64,000 bases of DNA from Bifidobacterium asteroides (GTDB lineage: Bacteria; Actinomycetota; Actinomycetes; Actinomycetales; Bifidobacteriaceae): positions 1,612,001-1,676,000 of the forward strand of contig NZ_CP048272.1 in NCBI RefSeq assembly GCF_019469425.1. The letters run 5' to 3'. Both the position numbers and the translations under genes were made by a program. The first letter of the stretch is position 1. Each line of letters starts with the position of its first letter. This document shows, one piece after another, positions 28,452 to 37,697 of this stretch. The notes under the pieces were generated by a model. The model had not been told where the DNA came from. It searched no databases and saw nothing but the letters and a program-made list of their open reading frames with translations.

Positions 28452-29642
28452 TTAATCGCCCTCATTTTTATCATGGCGGCTCTTGCGATGCCAGGGCGGT
28501 CTGGCCGCATGCTGCGAGCCTTGGGCAGCGAGAAGTGCGTTCTCGCGCCTGATTTCGGGAAGTCGACGACGGTAGTAAGGGTAGAGGGTGGCGAAGGTCA
28601 GCAGTATGGCGGCCAGGACCAGACCAATCAGGACATATCGCAGACGGAAGAATAGAATAAAGAGCGAGCCGAAGGCGATTAGTGCGGCCCAGCCCCAGAG
28701 AATAAGGACCGCGGAACGAACCGTGTGACCTATGCGCAACATACGATGGTGCAGGTGCATGCGGTCGGGGTGCATGGGTGATTGCCCGTGGCTGAGCCTT
28801 CGGATGATGGCCAGGCACATGTCCAGAACAGGCAGGAAAAGCACCAGGATGGGCAGAAGAATGGGCATGAATGCCGGCAGATAGATGCTGGCATGAATAG
28901 TTGCCGGATCCAGTCGGCCGGTGACCACGATGGAGGCGCAGGTAATCAGGTATCCCAGCAGCATGGATCCTGAGTCTCCCATGAAAAGCTTGGCTGGATG
29001 CCAGTTGTGCAGGAGGAATCCCACGCAAATGCCCACCATGGCCACGTCGATCAGGGTGGCCAAAGAGGCGTAGTCGGGCGAGATGCGGGCGATGATATAG
29101 GAGTAGATGGCGAAGGCGATGCCCCCGATGGCCACGATGCCTGCAGCCAGGCCGTCCAGTCCATCCACAAAGTTGACCGCATTGATGGAGGCCACGATCA
29201 GGAATGCCGTTATGGCCATGGACAGGCTGGGCGATGCCGCCACCAAGGATCCCAGAGGGAGGGAGATGATCTGGATACCGCCCCAGGAGACGAAGACCGA
29301 AATCAGCAGCTGGCCAGCCAGCTTAAGCATCCAGTCCAGGTCCCAAAGATCGTCGGCTATGCCCAGCAGGCAGATGGCTACGGCCCCGGCCAGGATGACC
29401 CAAGCCTGATGCCCGGACTGGAAGAGGCCCGTGATGAATGGGATGCGGGAGGCAAAGCACATAGCTACGGCAAATCCGATCAGCATGCCCAAGCCGCCCA
29501 TCCGAGGGGTGGGCACTTTATGTACGTCGCGAGCGCGGACCACGCCTACGGCGCCAACCCGGATGGCGAGATGACGAATCATGGGCATGACCAGCCAGGT
29601 GGCCCCGCCAGCGATGGCAGCAATGAACAAATATACCCTCAC
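28452..29642 (-). CDS. Undecaprenyl-phosphate sugar-1-phosphate transferase (WecA/Rfe type)
   Basis: Membrane enzyme that starts wall polysaccharide or teichoic-type glycan synthesis by transferring a sugar-1-phosphate to undecaprenyl phosphate. It has 396 residues and about eleven helices. The Mg-binding IADDLWDLDW, the NAVNFVDGLDGLAAG motif and the WecA-type HPDRMHLHHRML are present, which separates it from MraY. It ends the prfA-prmC-sua5 block, as in mycobacteria, and overlaps sua5 by four bases. The C-terminal 40 residues are basic and cytoplasmic. Confidence 0.92.
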   Translation of the reverse strand: MRVYLFIAAIAGGATWLVMPMIRHLAIRVGAVGVVRARDVHKVPTPRMGGLGMLIGFAVAMCFASRIPFITGLFQSGHQAWVILAGAVAICLLGIADDLWDLDWMLKLAGQLLISVFVSWGGIQIISLPLGSLVAASPSLSMAITAFLIVASINAVNFVDGLDGLAAGIVAIGGIAFAIYSYIIARISPDYASLATLIDVAMVGICVGFLLHNWHPAKLFMGDSGSMLLGYLITCASIVVTGRLDPATIHASIYLPAFMPILLPILVLFLPVLDMCLAIIRRLSHGQSPMHPDRMHLHHRMLRIGHTVRSAVLILWGWAALIAFGSLFILFFRLRYVLIGLVLAAILLTFATLYPYYRRRLPEIRRENALLAAQGSQHAARPPWHRKSRHDKNEGD

Positions 29643-30307
29643 TGGCCCTCCCCTCCGCTGGACCGGCCCGACAGAAGAGCACGGACCCGGGCCTCGCCGA
29701 TTACGCCCTGCCGCAACACATGCATCCCATCAGGATCAGTTTTGTCGGCTTCCACCACTGTGCTGGCCACTGAGCCAGGGGTCGGTCCCCCGTCCAGGTA
29801 AAGGTCGACACTATCACCAAGCTCGGCTCTGGCCTGCTGCACGGTCTCCACGCTGGGATTCCCCGATCGGTTGGCGCTAGAAGCGGCCAAAGGTCCAGTC
29901 ACCTGCAGGAGCGCCCGACAGATGGGAGAATCGGGTACTCTGACGGCCTGGGTAGAGCCATCGGGCTCCATTCGAGGGGTGCGCAGAGGGCAGGATTGCC
30001 CCACTTGGGCAATAGGCGAAAAAGGACCCGGCAACAAGGCGTCAGCCAGGCGATCAAGAGGGGCAGGCAGGCTAAGATCCAACCGGTCCATGGCCTCGAC
30101 CCCATCCAGCAACACCTGAATGGACTTGGTTCTGGGACGGTGCTTGGCCTGGAAGAGCCTATCGATGGCCGCATCATTGCATGGATCACAGACGATGCCA
30201 TAGACCGTGTCGGTAGGAATGACCGCCAGCCCTCCGGCAGCCACCACCTGGGCCAGCAACTGCGGCGACCGGCTGTCATAGGTCATCACCCGGCTCATAC
30301 CCTGCAT
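29639..30307 (-). CDS. Threonylcarbamoyl-AMP synthase (Sua5/YciO/YrdC family)
   Basis: Makes threonylcarbamoyl-adenylate for the t6A37 modification of ANN-decoding tRNAs. It has 222 residues from the ATG that follows GAGAGGTCGTG; other ATGs upstream lack such a site. Family signatures are GGLAVIPTDTVYGIVCD near residue 22, RPRTKSIQVLL, and GPLAASSANRSGNPS. It overlaps the wecA-type gene by four bases and follows prmC closely, so the four genes are co-transcribed. Confidence 0.9.
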   Translation of the reverse strand: MQGMSRVMTYDSRSPQLLAQVVAAGGLAVIPTDTVYGIVCDPCNDAAIDRLFQAKHRPRTKSIQVLLDGVEAMDRLDLSLPAPLDRLADALLPGPFSPIAQVGQSCPLRTPRMEPDGSTQAVRVPDSPICRALLQVTGPLAASSANRSGNPSVETVQQARAELGDSVDLYLDGGPTPGSVASTVVEADKTDPDGMHVLRQGVIGEARVRALLSGRSSGGEGQ

Positions 30308-30350
30308 CACGACCTCTCGGTTCGACATGTTCATGTGACCAGCTACTAAT

Positions 30351-31334
30351 CTATCCCAGGACCAAGGCAGGTCGCCAGGATGCATGGACTGGCCGTCGGG
30401 CTGTCAGGTAGCGGTCTCGACCAGCCAGATCCTGATGAGTGCGTGCCTGAACAAATCCCCGCTCCAGTGCAGCAGCAACCATGGCCGGCCCCTGGGAGGC
30501 ATCATGCTCCATGACCAGCAGACCACCGGGGGCCAGCAAAACCATGGCCTTGTCCAGAATGCGGCAGGGCAAAAGACACCCGTCAGGTGAACCACCATAG
30601 AGGGCCGGGTCAGGATCCCAGTCACGCACCTCGGGTTGGCTAGGAATCGCATCCATGGGGACGTAGGGAGGGTTGCTGATGACCAGATCCACCTTGGCAT
30701 CCAGATCAGACAGGGTGGCGGGGTCCGTGGCATCAGCCAGCAACAGCTGATAATCGGACCCAGACTCCCGGATGGCAGCCTCCTGATCGGTGGCGTTCAG
30801 CGCACCCCACCGATATGCTTCCTTGTCCACTTCCACGGCCTTGACCTGCGATCCTGGAACCTCGATAGCCAAGGACAGGCCGATGGCCCCGCTGCCAGAA
30901 CACAGGTCCACTGCCAGTGGATGATTCACTCCGGTCAAGGCCTCCACTCCCGCCTGGACCACCGTTTCGGTCTCAGGACGTGGGATAAAGACCCCCGGCC
31001 CCAGGCGAAGATCCAAATAACGGAAGTAGGCGTGGCCAAGAATGTACTGCAGGGGTTCACGTCCGGCTCGCCGCTGCAGATAGGACTGATAACGGTCCAG
31101 GGTCGCCCTCCGAAAACCATCAGCCTGTCTGCGCCCGCCTTCATCCGTCAGCAGTTCCTCAGCAGTCCGTTTCAAAAGCAGAGCCTGATCCAGCTGGTGC
31201 AGATCGCACCCAAGGGCATCGGCCAGCAGCAGCCTGGCATCATTGAGCGGGGTAGGCACACCGGCCTGGGCCAGCAGGCGATGGCCGCTATCAACCAGCC
31301 CAGCCAGACTGGTCCCATGCCTCTGTTGATTCAC
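30351..31334 (-). CDS. prmC: Release factor glutamine methyltransferase
   Basis: Methylates the glutamine of the GGQ motif in RF1 and RF2. It has 327 residues. An N-terminal helical domain is followed by a Rossmann methyltransferase core with AVDLCSGSGAIGLSLAIE (SAM binding) and the NPPY catalytic motif in LVISNPPYVPMDAIP. It starts with ATGA overlapping the prfA stop by four bases, so it is coupled to one of its own substrates. Confidence 0.95.
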   Translation of the reverse strand: MNQQRHGTSLAGLVDSGHRLLAQAGVPTPLNDARLLLADALGCDLHQLDQALLLKRTAEELLTDEGGRRQADGFRRATLDRYQSYLQRRAGREPLQYILGHAYFRYLDLRLGPGVFIPRPETETVVQAGVEALTGVNHPLAVDLCSGSGAIGLSLAIEVPGSQVKAVEVDKEAYRWGALNATDQEAAIRESGSDYQLLLADATDPATLSDLDAKVDLVISNPPYVPMDAIPSQPEVRDWDPDPALYGGSPDGCLLPCRILDKAMVLLAPGGLLVMEHDASQGPAMVAAALERGFVQARTHQDLAGRDRYLTARRPVHASWRPALVLG

Positions 31335-32419
31335 CCCTGCGAAGCCATTCTGCGGGCCTCGTCGGCCTGAATATCAGAGTCGATAACGGCCTGCAGGTCG
31401 CCGTCCAACACCTGTTCCAGGTTATAGGCCTTGTAGCCGGTGCGGTGATCCACGATCCGGCTCTCGGGGAAATTGTAGGTCCTGATACGCTCAGACCGAT
31501 CCAGAGAACGGACCTGGGAATGACGCATGTCGGCGGCTTGGGCGGCCTCCTCCTCATGCTTCATGGCCAGCAGACGCGACTTGAGCACCCGTAGGGCAGC
31601 CTGACGATTCTGTATCTGGGATTTCTCATCCTGCATGGAGACCACAATGCCGGTGGGAATATGGGTCATGCGCACAGCGGAGTATGTGGTGTTGACGGAC
31701 TGTCCTCCTGGTCCGGAGCTCATGAAGATGTCAATCTTGAGGTCCTTGGGGTCAATCTCGATCTCATCGTCGTCTTCGTCAGCCTCGGGAAAGACAATGA
31801 CTCCAGCGGCTGAAGTCTGAATGCGACCCTGAGACTCAGTGACGGGGATGCGTTGGACCCGATGAACGCCGCCCTCATACTTGAGCGAGGCCCAGACGCC
31901 GTCTGCAGGAGCCACCTGACCGCGAGCACGAATGGCCATCTGGGCATCCTTGACCCCGCCCAGCTGAGTTCGGTTCTCACTCATGATTTCGATGGTCCAA
32001 CCGCGTTTTTCGGCATAACGCACATACATGCGCATCAGATCGCCAGCGAAGAGGGCCGCCTCCTCGCCGCCGCTGCCAGCCTTGATCTCCATGATCGTAT
32101 CGCGGCCGTCATCTGGGTCACGCGGAATAAGAGCGGTGCGCAGGGTCTGCTCCAGATCCGGTATGCGGTCTGCCACAGCCTTAGCCTCTTCGGCAAAGCC
32201 AGGATCCTCCCGTGCCATCTGTTCGGCCGCCTGGCTGTCTTCCAAGGCGCCTTGATAAGCCTGGTAGGCAGCAACAATGGGAGCGAGCTCGGCGTGTCTG
32301 CGGCCCAATTTGCGGATCTGCACCGGGTCTGAAGCCGTTTCGGGCTGACTCATCTGCTTTTCCAGGCGACCGTACTCCTCGACGGCAGCCACCGCCGCCG
32401 GAAACTGCTCCTCGCTCAT
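31331..32419 (-). CDS. prfA: Peptide chain release factor 1
   Basis: Terminates translation at UAA and UAG. It has 362 residues from the ATG at 32419 with GGGAAGAG upstream; a longer frame to 32632 runs antisense through rpmE and is not used. The RF1 recognition motif PVT is in RIPVTESQGRIQTSAAG and the catalytic GGQ is in [17 protein letters not shown]. It is separated from the upstream rpmE gene by a strong terminator, so it probably has its own promoter. Confidence 0.97.
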   Translation of the reverse strand: MSEEQFPAAVAAVEEYGRLEKQMSQPETASDPVQIRKLGRRHAELAPIVAAYQAYQGALEDSQAAEQMAREDPGFAEEAKAVADRIPDLEQTLRTALIPRDPDDGRDTIMEIKAGSGGEEAALFAGDLMRMYVRYAEKRGWTIEIMSENRTQLGGVKDAQMAIRARGQVAPADGVWASLKYEGGVHRVQRIPVTESQGRIQTSAAGVIVFPEADEDDDEIEIDPKDLKIDIFMSSGPGGQSVNTTYSAVRMTHIPTGIVVSMQDEKSQIQNRQAALRVLKSRLLAMKHEEEAAQAADMRHSQVRSLDRSERIRTYNFPESRIVDHRTGYKAYNLEQVLDGDLQAVIDSDIQADEARRMASQG

Positions 32420-32464
32420 CTGCACTCTTCCCGTTCGCTCATCCGCATGGTTCAAGTCATAAAA

Positions 32465-32515
32465 AACGCCAGTCCCCACCGGGCATAGCAGAGCGACCCG
32501 GAAGGGACTGGCGTT
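32465..32515 (-). terminator. Strong intrinsic terminator of rpmE
   Basis: A 12-bp perfect stem (AACGCCAGTCCC with GGGACTGGCGTT) starts 7 bases after the rpmE stop and is followed on the minus strand by TTTTTTATGAC. Confidence 0.88.
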
Positions 32516-32522
32516 GGAAGTG

Positions 32523-32735
32523 CTACTTGGTCCTCTTGCCGTAACGGGCTTCGAACCGAGCCACGCGACCACCGGTGTCCAGAATCTTCTGCTTGCCGGT
32601 GTAGAAGGGGTGGCAGTGCGAGCAGACATCAACCGTCATATGATCGCCGGGAGCGGTCGAACGGGTGATGAAGGTATTGCCGCACGAGCACGTGACCTCA
32701 ACGGGATGATAATCGGGATGAATTCCCTGCTTCAT
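32523..32735 (-). CDS. rpmE: 50S ribosomal protein L31, zinc-binding form
   Basis: Large-subunit protein of 70 residues starting [19 protein letters not shown], with TAGGAG five bases before the ATG. The zinc ligands CSC and CSHC are kept, so this is the C+ form that serves as a zinc store and is replaced by a C- paralogue under zinc limitation in some bacteria. It is monocistronic, followed by a strong terminator. A longer frame to 32930 has no support. Confidence 0.97.
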   Translation of the reverse strand: MKQGIHPDYHPVEVTCSCGNTFITRSTAPGDHMTVDVCSHCHPFYTGKQKILDTGGRVARFEARYGKRTK

Positions 32736-32891
32736 GGTTACTCCTAGATCCAAGGGCCCCGGGTCGACCGCCCCTGTGGCGGACGTGAACCGGCAACCGC
32801 GTAATAGTCTAGCGCATCCCCGGGAGAACGCGATCCCCTTGCGCCACACGCCGAATCCGCCAACCGGGGTGGCCGGTCGGGCTTCCTTTAG

Positions 32892-33716
<825 letters not shown>

Positions 33717-33741
33717 GCCTCCCGCCAGGATTCGCCCACAT

Positions 33742-33790
33742 ATGATGGACCCTCGCTGATCGGTTCTGCCCGACGGCGAGAGTCCATGAT
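33742..33790. terminator. Bidirectional terminator between the SDR and MalY-type genes
   Basis: A long stem (GGACCCTCGC with GCGAGAGTCC, extended outwards by ATGAT-type pairs with two mismatches) fills the gap between two convergent genes. Confidence 0.6.
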
Positions 33791-33793
33791 CAT

Positions 33794-35005
33794 TCAGGCG
33801 TTGAAGACGTACTTGTCCAGACGATCCATGGCCTCCTGGACACGGCTCAAAGGCAGGGCCAGGTTCATGCGGATGGCGCAGGGAGCCTTGAACTGCCGCC
33901 CGTCCTGGACGGCCACGCCTACATCCCAGGCACGCTTCAGCAGCCGATCCAGGCTCAGACCATGATTCTTGCACCATTGCGTGCAATCAAGGAAGAGCAT
34001 GTAGGTGCCTTGGGGCTTGGAGAGCTCGACTCCCTTGAAATGCTGCCGGATGTAATCGAAGGCATAGTCCACATTCCCGGTCAGGACCTGTCGGAGTTCG
34101 TCCACCCACTCCTGGCCCTGGGGCTTGTAGGCCCCGATCAGGGCATGCATGGACAGAACGTTCATGTCGTTGTAGTGGGCCTTGGACCCCTTGGCCACAA
34201 TCCTGTCGCGCAGATACTTGTTGTAGATGATGTGGTAGGAGCCGACCAGCCCGGCCAGGTTGAAGGTCTTGCTGGGCGCATAGAAGGCTGCCGTCCTGTT
34301 GCGGGCATCCTCGCTGACCGACTGGGTGGGAATGTGCTTGTGGCCCGACAGGGTCAGGTCTGACCAGATTTCGTCGGAGATGACCACGCAGTCGTTGTCC
34401 TTATATACTTCCATGGCCTTCTCGATCTCCCACTTCTCCCAGACGCGGCCACAGGGGTTGTGTGGGCTGCAGAAGACCGCCACATGGATGTTGTTCTCCT
34501 TGAGCTTGCGGTCCATGTCCTCGAAGTCCATCCGCCAGACGCCCTGCTCGTCCTTCTTCAGCGGGCTGTGCACGATGTGGTAGCCGTTGTTCTCGATGCA
34601 GGACGTGAAGCCGACATAGGTCGGGCTGTGGAGCAATACTGCATCGCCAGGCGCAGCAAAAGCGGTCAACGTGGAGACCACTCCGCCCAGGACCCCGTTC
34701 TCATAGCCGATGTCCTCGGCCATCAGGCCCTCCACGCCATTGCGGGTGCGCTGCCAGTTGATGATGGCATTGTAGTACTCCTCAGTAGGGCTGAAGTAGC
34801 CAAATGCCGGGTGCTTGGCGCGCTCGATGATGGCCTCGGGGATAGTAGGTGCCGTCGGGAAGTTCATATCCGCCACCCACATGGGGATGACATCGAAGCC
34901 TTCCTTGGGAGGTTCGGGGGCGAATCCAGGCTCGGCACCCAGCCCGTCAACCGCAATGGCGTCCCTGCCGTGCCTATCCATAATGCTGGTGAAATCGTAT
35001 GCCAT
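33794..35005 (-). CDS. MalY/PatB-type PLP-dependent C-S lyase (cystathionine beta-lyase like)
   Basis: Fold-type I aminotransferase-like enzyme of 403 residues from the ATG after GAGAGGTTGACT. Family features are PMWVADMNFPTAPTI, PTYVGF, SPHNPCGRVW, ISDEIWSDL and the PLP lysine (Lys246) in APSKTFNLAGL. The MalY/PatB group cleaves cystathionine or other cysteine S-conjugates to give homocysteine or thiols. The gene is divergent from a PAS/HTH regulator, which is likely to control it. Confidence 0.88.
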   Translation of the reverse strand: MAYDFTSIMDRHGRDAIAVDGLGAEPGFAPEPPKEGFDVIPMWVADMNFPTAPTIPEAIIERAKHPAFGYFSPTEEYYNAIINWQRTRNGVEGLMAEDIGYENGVLGGVVSTLTAFAAPGDAVLLHSPTYVGFTSCIENNGYHIVHSPLKKDEQGVWRMDFEDMDRKLKENNIHVAVFCSPHNPCGRVWEKWEIEKAMEVYKDNDCVVISDEIWSDLTLSGHKHIPTQSVSEDARNRTAAFYAPSKTFNLAGLVGSYHIIYNKYLRDRIVAKGSKAHYNDMNVLSMHALIGAYKPQGQEWVDELRQVLTGNVDYAFDYIRQHFKGVELSKPQGTYMLFLDCTQWCKNHGLSLDRLLKRAWDVGVAVQDGRQFKAPCAIRMNLALPLSRVQEAMDRLDKYVFNA

Positions 35006-35147
35006 AGTCAACCTCTCATCCCGTGCAGACGCGCTCGCAGCGACCTTCCGTCAGTCTACAGCTGTGGGCTGGATCCGAGTGTCCGCGGCCAATAGCAAAG
35101 CAACGATGGTACTATCTGCCTTGAACCAGCTGATGGGGGTGACCAGA

Positions 35148-35972
35148 ATGGGAGATTCAAAGCCCGTTTCGCCGGCCCTGCGTCCTTTCATCCCGCTAGT
35201 GGACTTCCTAGGTGAGATTCTTGGGCCCAACACGGAAGTGGTTCTTCAAAGCGTCAAGGATTTCTCGCATTCGGTTGTGGCCATCGCCAACGGCCACTTG
35301 AGCGGACGCACCATAGGCAGCCCCGCCACCGACCTAGTCCTGCGCATCTGGCAGAACCACGAATACGAACAGCGCGACTACCTGACCCATTACACCGGCT
35401 ATACCATCCAGGGACACCCCATGGTCTCTTCTACTTTCTTTCTGCGAGATGCGAGAGGACGGGTGATCGGCTTTCTCTGCATCAACTTTGACAATTCCGC
35501 CTTCCGGCAGGCCAGTCAGCAGCTCAGACAGGCAAGCGCTTATCTGGATGCCCTGGGGCTGACCGGTCCTGCCGCGGAGCTGAAGGACAGGGGGGCCGCG
35601 TCAGAGAAATCGGATGCTCAAGTTGGCCGCGCCCAGCCGACTTCGGGCGCTGTCCGACTGAACGACAAAACCGTGGGCGACCAATCGACCCGTGAGGTGC
35701 TCTCGGTGAATACAAACGAACTGGTAACGCATAATATCGCCGACTTCGCCGCTGAGCTGGAAGTCCCTCCGGCGAGGATGAACCGGCAGGAACGACTGCA
35801 GCTGATCACACGGCTTGAAGGCTCGGGGGTCTTTTTGATCAAGGGCGCAGTGGACACGGTTGCCCAGGCTCTCGAGGTTTCCTCCGCCAGCATCTACCGT
35901 TATTTGCATACCATACGCAATGCTGGCGCAGGCCCCGATCAGAGCAGATCGGCGCGCCAGGTCCAGCGTTGA
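35148..35972 (+). CDS. YheO/DauR-type PAS and HTH transcriptional regulator
   Basis: 274 residues. The N-terminal PAS-like YheO domain (about 10-130) shows LVDFLGEILGPNTEVVLQSV and HYTGYTIQGHPMVSSTFFLRD. The C-terminal HTH_22-type domain (about 205-262) shows RLEGSGVFLIKGAVDTVAQ and SSASIYRYL, the recognition-helix region. A linker of 60 residues joins them. The start is uncertain: ATG 35148, GTG 35139 or ATG 35133. DauR-type regulators sense amino-acid-related ligands, and the divergent C-S lyase is the likely target. Confidence 0.83.
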   Translation: MGDSKPVSPALRPFIPLVDFLGEILGPNTEVVLQSVKDFSHSVVAIANGHLSGRTIGSPATDLVLRIWQNHEYEQRDYLTHYTGYTIQGHPMVSSTFFLRDARGRVIGFLCINFDNSAFRQASQQLRQASAYLDALGLTGPAAELKDRGAASEKSDAQVGRAQPTSGAVRLNDKTVGDQSTREVLSVNTNELVTHNIADFAAELEVPPARMNRQERLQLITRLEGSGVFLIKGAVDTVAQALEVSSASIYRYLHTIRNAGAGPDQSRSARQVQR

Positions 35973-36546
35973 CACACCCCTGTCAGGGTGTATCATTAGG
36001 AGCAGATATACGGGGGACGTATACACGAGAGATCTACAGGGGCTGAGTTGATTGCAGCTCCAGAGGAGATGTATATGCGTATAGTTTCCTGGCATATGTT
36101 GACGGCTCCAACTCGAGCGCGTCCCGTACTCTTTTCTATTCTCTATTCACATACTTAGCGGTTCTGCGGAATCGTTTCCGGATCAGTGCGACACGCTTAA
36201 GCCCAGGTTGTGTATGCATATCAGCCTGCTGGCACTGAAGGATGGATGTCCATTCACAAGTGCTCCATGATCCGATTTGAAAACGCGCCTAGCTCTTTTC
36301 CCCCGGCTTTCATGTGAAGCCGTACTATTGCATCGGTGAATCATGGATGCTAGAGCTAGGCGACGAGAGGACGGCCCCGACAAGATTCGGGGCTTGTCCT
36401 TCTCCTAAGACTATCAAGAAAGTTCGGGATACAAAACCCTCGAGCTGCAAAGACAAGCATCTGAAGACACCATCCGGCACCGAGCTGAGCCACCAGATTG
36501 TCATTGGACGAAGAAAAACGTCATGGCCTGGATTCGGCCGTTGACG
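35973..36546. other. Intergenic stretch without a recognised gene
   Basis: About 570 bases with somewhat lower GC than the flanks. Short frames exist on both strands (up to about 75 codons) but none has a good start site and protein-like composition. Direct or inverted repeats of note were not found, apart from the terminator at 36547. Confidence 0.5.
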
Positions 36547-36581
36547 CAACCCCCTGGAACCCGACCGGTTTCAGGGGGTTG
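36547..36581. terminator. Hairpin next to tRNA-Met
   Basis: CAACCCCCTGGAA pairs with TTTCAGGGGGTTG (13 bp, one mismatch) across a short loop. It lies 6 bases beyond the CCA end of tRNA-Met, so on the minus strand it terminates the tRNA transcript. Confidence 0.7.
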
Positions 36582-36586
36582 CTTGG

Positions 36587-36663
36587 TGGTGGGGCCTCAG
36601 GGGCTTGAACCCTGGACCGAACGATTATGAGTCGTTTGCTCTAACCGACTGAGCTAAGGCCCC
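36587..36663 (-). tRNA. tRNA-Met (CAT), probably elongator
   Basis: A cloverleaf of 77 bases including an encoded CCA. The acceptor GGGGCCT pairs with AGGCCCC, the D arm is GCTC/GAGC, the anticodon arm AACGA-CTCATAA-TCGTT gives CAT, and the T arm is CAGGG-TTCAAGC-CCCTG. G1-C72 pairing and the D-loop fit an elongator rather than initiator tRNA. A lysidine-modified tRNA-Ile2 cannot be excluded by eye. Confidence 0.93.
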
Positions 36664-36748
36664 AAGCCGACAAGCAGCTGTTCCATCCTAGCAAATGCCA
36701 GGACTCATACCGCCTCCCGGTTGTGTCGGACTGCGACTGCGCCAGCCC

Positions 36749-37396
36749 TCAGATACCTGATCGGGCGACATGCAAATCATGCCCGGAAGCCAGGCGATCC
36801 AAGGCTCCGGTCCTGACAATAGCCTTGAAGAGCAGCCAGCTGACCAGTCCAGCGAAGAACAGACCGCTGATGATCTCGCATGCCGTGCCGACCAGCCCGC
36901 GGGGGCTGAGGAAGGCGACGCCCTGGTAATAGAAGGCCAAGAGGAAGGCGTTGTAGACCAGAGCGATCAGCAGTCCGCCCAACAGAGTGGTTCCCAGGCT
37001 CCAGCGCCGATAGCGAAAGATACCGAAAGCAAGCTCGGCGCAAAGGGCCTCCAAGAGGGCCTGCACGAAAATCATGGGCCCAGTGTAGGCGTTGCCTGGC
37101 AGGATCTCCACCAGTACGCTGATGATCCCCACGTAGACCGCGGCCCCGGGTTTGCGGATTATCAGCAGAGACAGCGTGCAAGGAAAGTAGAAAATGCCGT
37201 GCAAAAGGGCTGCCATGCCCGGCAGAAGAGCGGTCATCAGCGGAAATATCCAGGAGGCCAGCAGACTGGCGGCCCAGTAGATCAGTCCGGCAACCGCGCC
37301 CAGACCAGCGCCAACAGCGATATCCAGCGGCTTCCAAGCAAGGGCATGGCCCGCACGCTGTGCTCTTTTGTCTCCAACGCCTATTCGCGTCGTCAT
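36749..37396 (-). CDS. YkoE-like ECF transporter substrate-binding (S) component
   Basis: Membrane protein of 215 residues from the ATG with CGGAG upstream. It has about six helices near 28-50, 53-75, 80-102, 108-130, 140-165 and 175-198. The pattern matches the YkoE family: KPLDIAVGAGLGAVAGLIYW, GNAYTGPMIFVQALLEALCAELAFG and YRRWSLGTTLLGG. YkoE is usually the S component for a thiamine precursor and stands with the ykoC and ykoD energising subunits. Here no ATPase or T component is adjacent and no TPP riboswitch is seen upstream. It would have to share a module encoded elsewhere. Confidence 0.82.
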   Translation of the reverse strand: MTTRIGVGDKRAQRAGHALAWKPLDIAVGAGLGAVAGLIYWAASLLASWIFPLMTALLPGMAALLHGIFYFPCTLSLLIIRKPGAAVYVGIISVLVEILPGNAYTGPMIFVQALLEALCAELAFGIFRYRRWSLGTTLLGGLLIALVYNAFLLAFYYQGVAFLSPRGLVGTACEIISGLFFAGLVSWLLFKAIVRTGALDRLASGHDLHVARSGI

Positions 37397-37697
37397 AGTC
37401 AACTCCGTTCCGCCGGCACATCGACCGGTCTTCCTGATTCATGCACACAGCAAAACGCCCGGTCGTGCTGCAGACAGGCCGGATCGCAGCGTTCCTTGAC
37501 CTGCGCATGCCGGGCGGGAACGTCCACTCAAGGCTACCCCGACTGTGAGCGCGGGACCAGGGTCTGGCCATAGATCCTGCCTATAGGCGGCCATACGTCT
37601 GCCTGGCCCTGCCTATCAGCCCGGCGCATAAGTCAGAAGTTCCCACTACCATGAATACAGTTTGCATTGGCTTTTCATGGTTCTGTGAGGTAGCTTC
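37397..37697. other. Divergent promoter region between ykoE and ettA
   Basis: About 300 bases with no gene. A stem-loop with arms ACCATGAA (37648-37655) and TTCATGGT (37674-37681) sits just before the ettA start and could hide its ribosome site GAGG. No thiamine (THI-box) consensus was found on the ykoE side. Confidence 0.45.

Noticed and set aside
36314-36544. 76-codon plus-strand frame before tRNA-Met
   Set aside because: There is no good ribosome site, composition is irregular and a frame of similar length exists on the opposite strand, so neither is favoured.
37397-37697. TPP riboswitch before ykoE
   Set aside because: The conserved CTGAGA and ACCTGAT-type elements of the THI box were not found on the minus strand.
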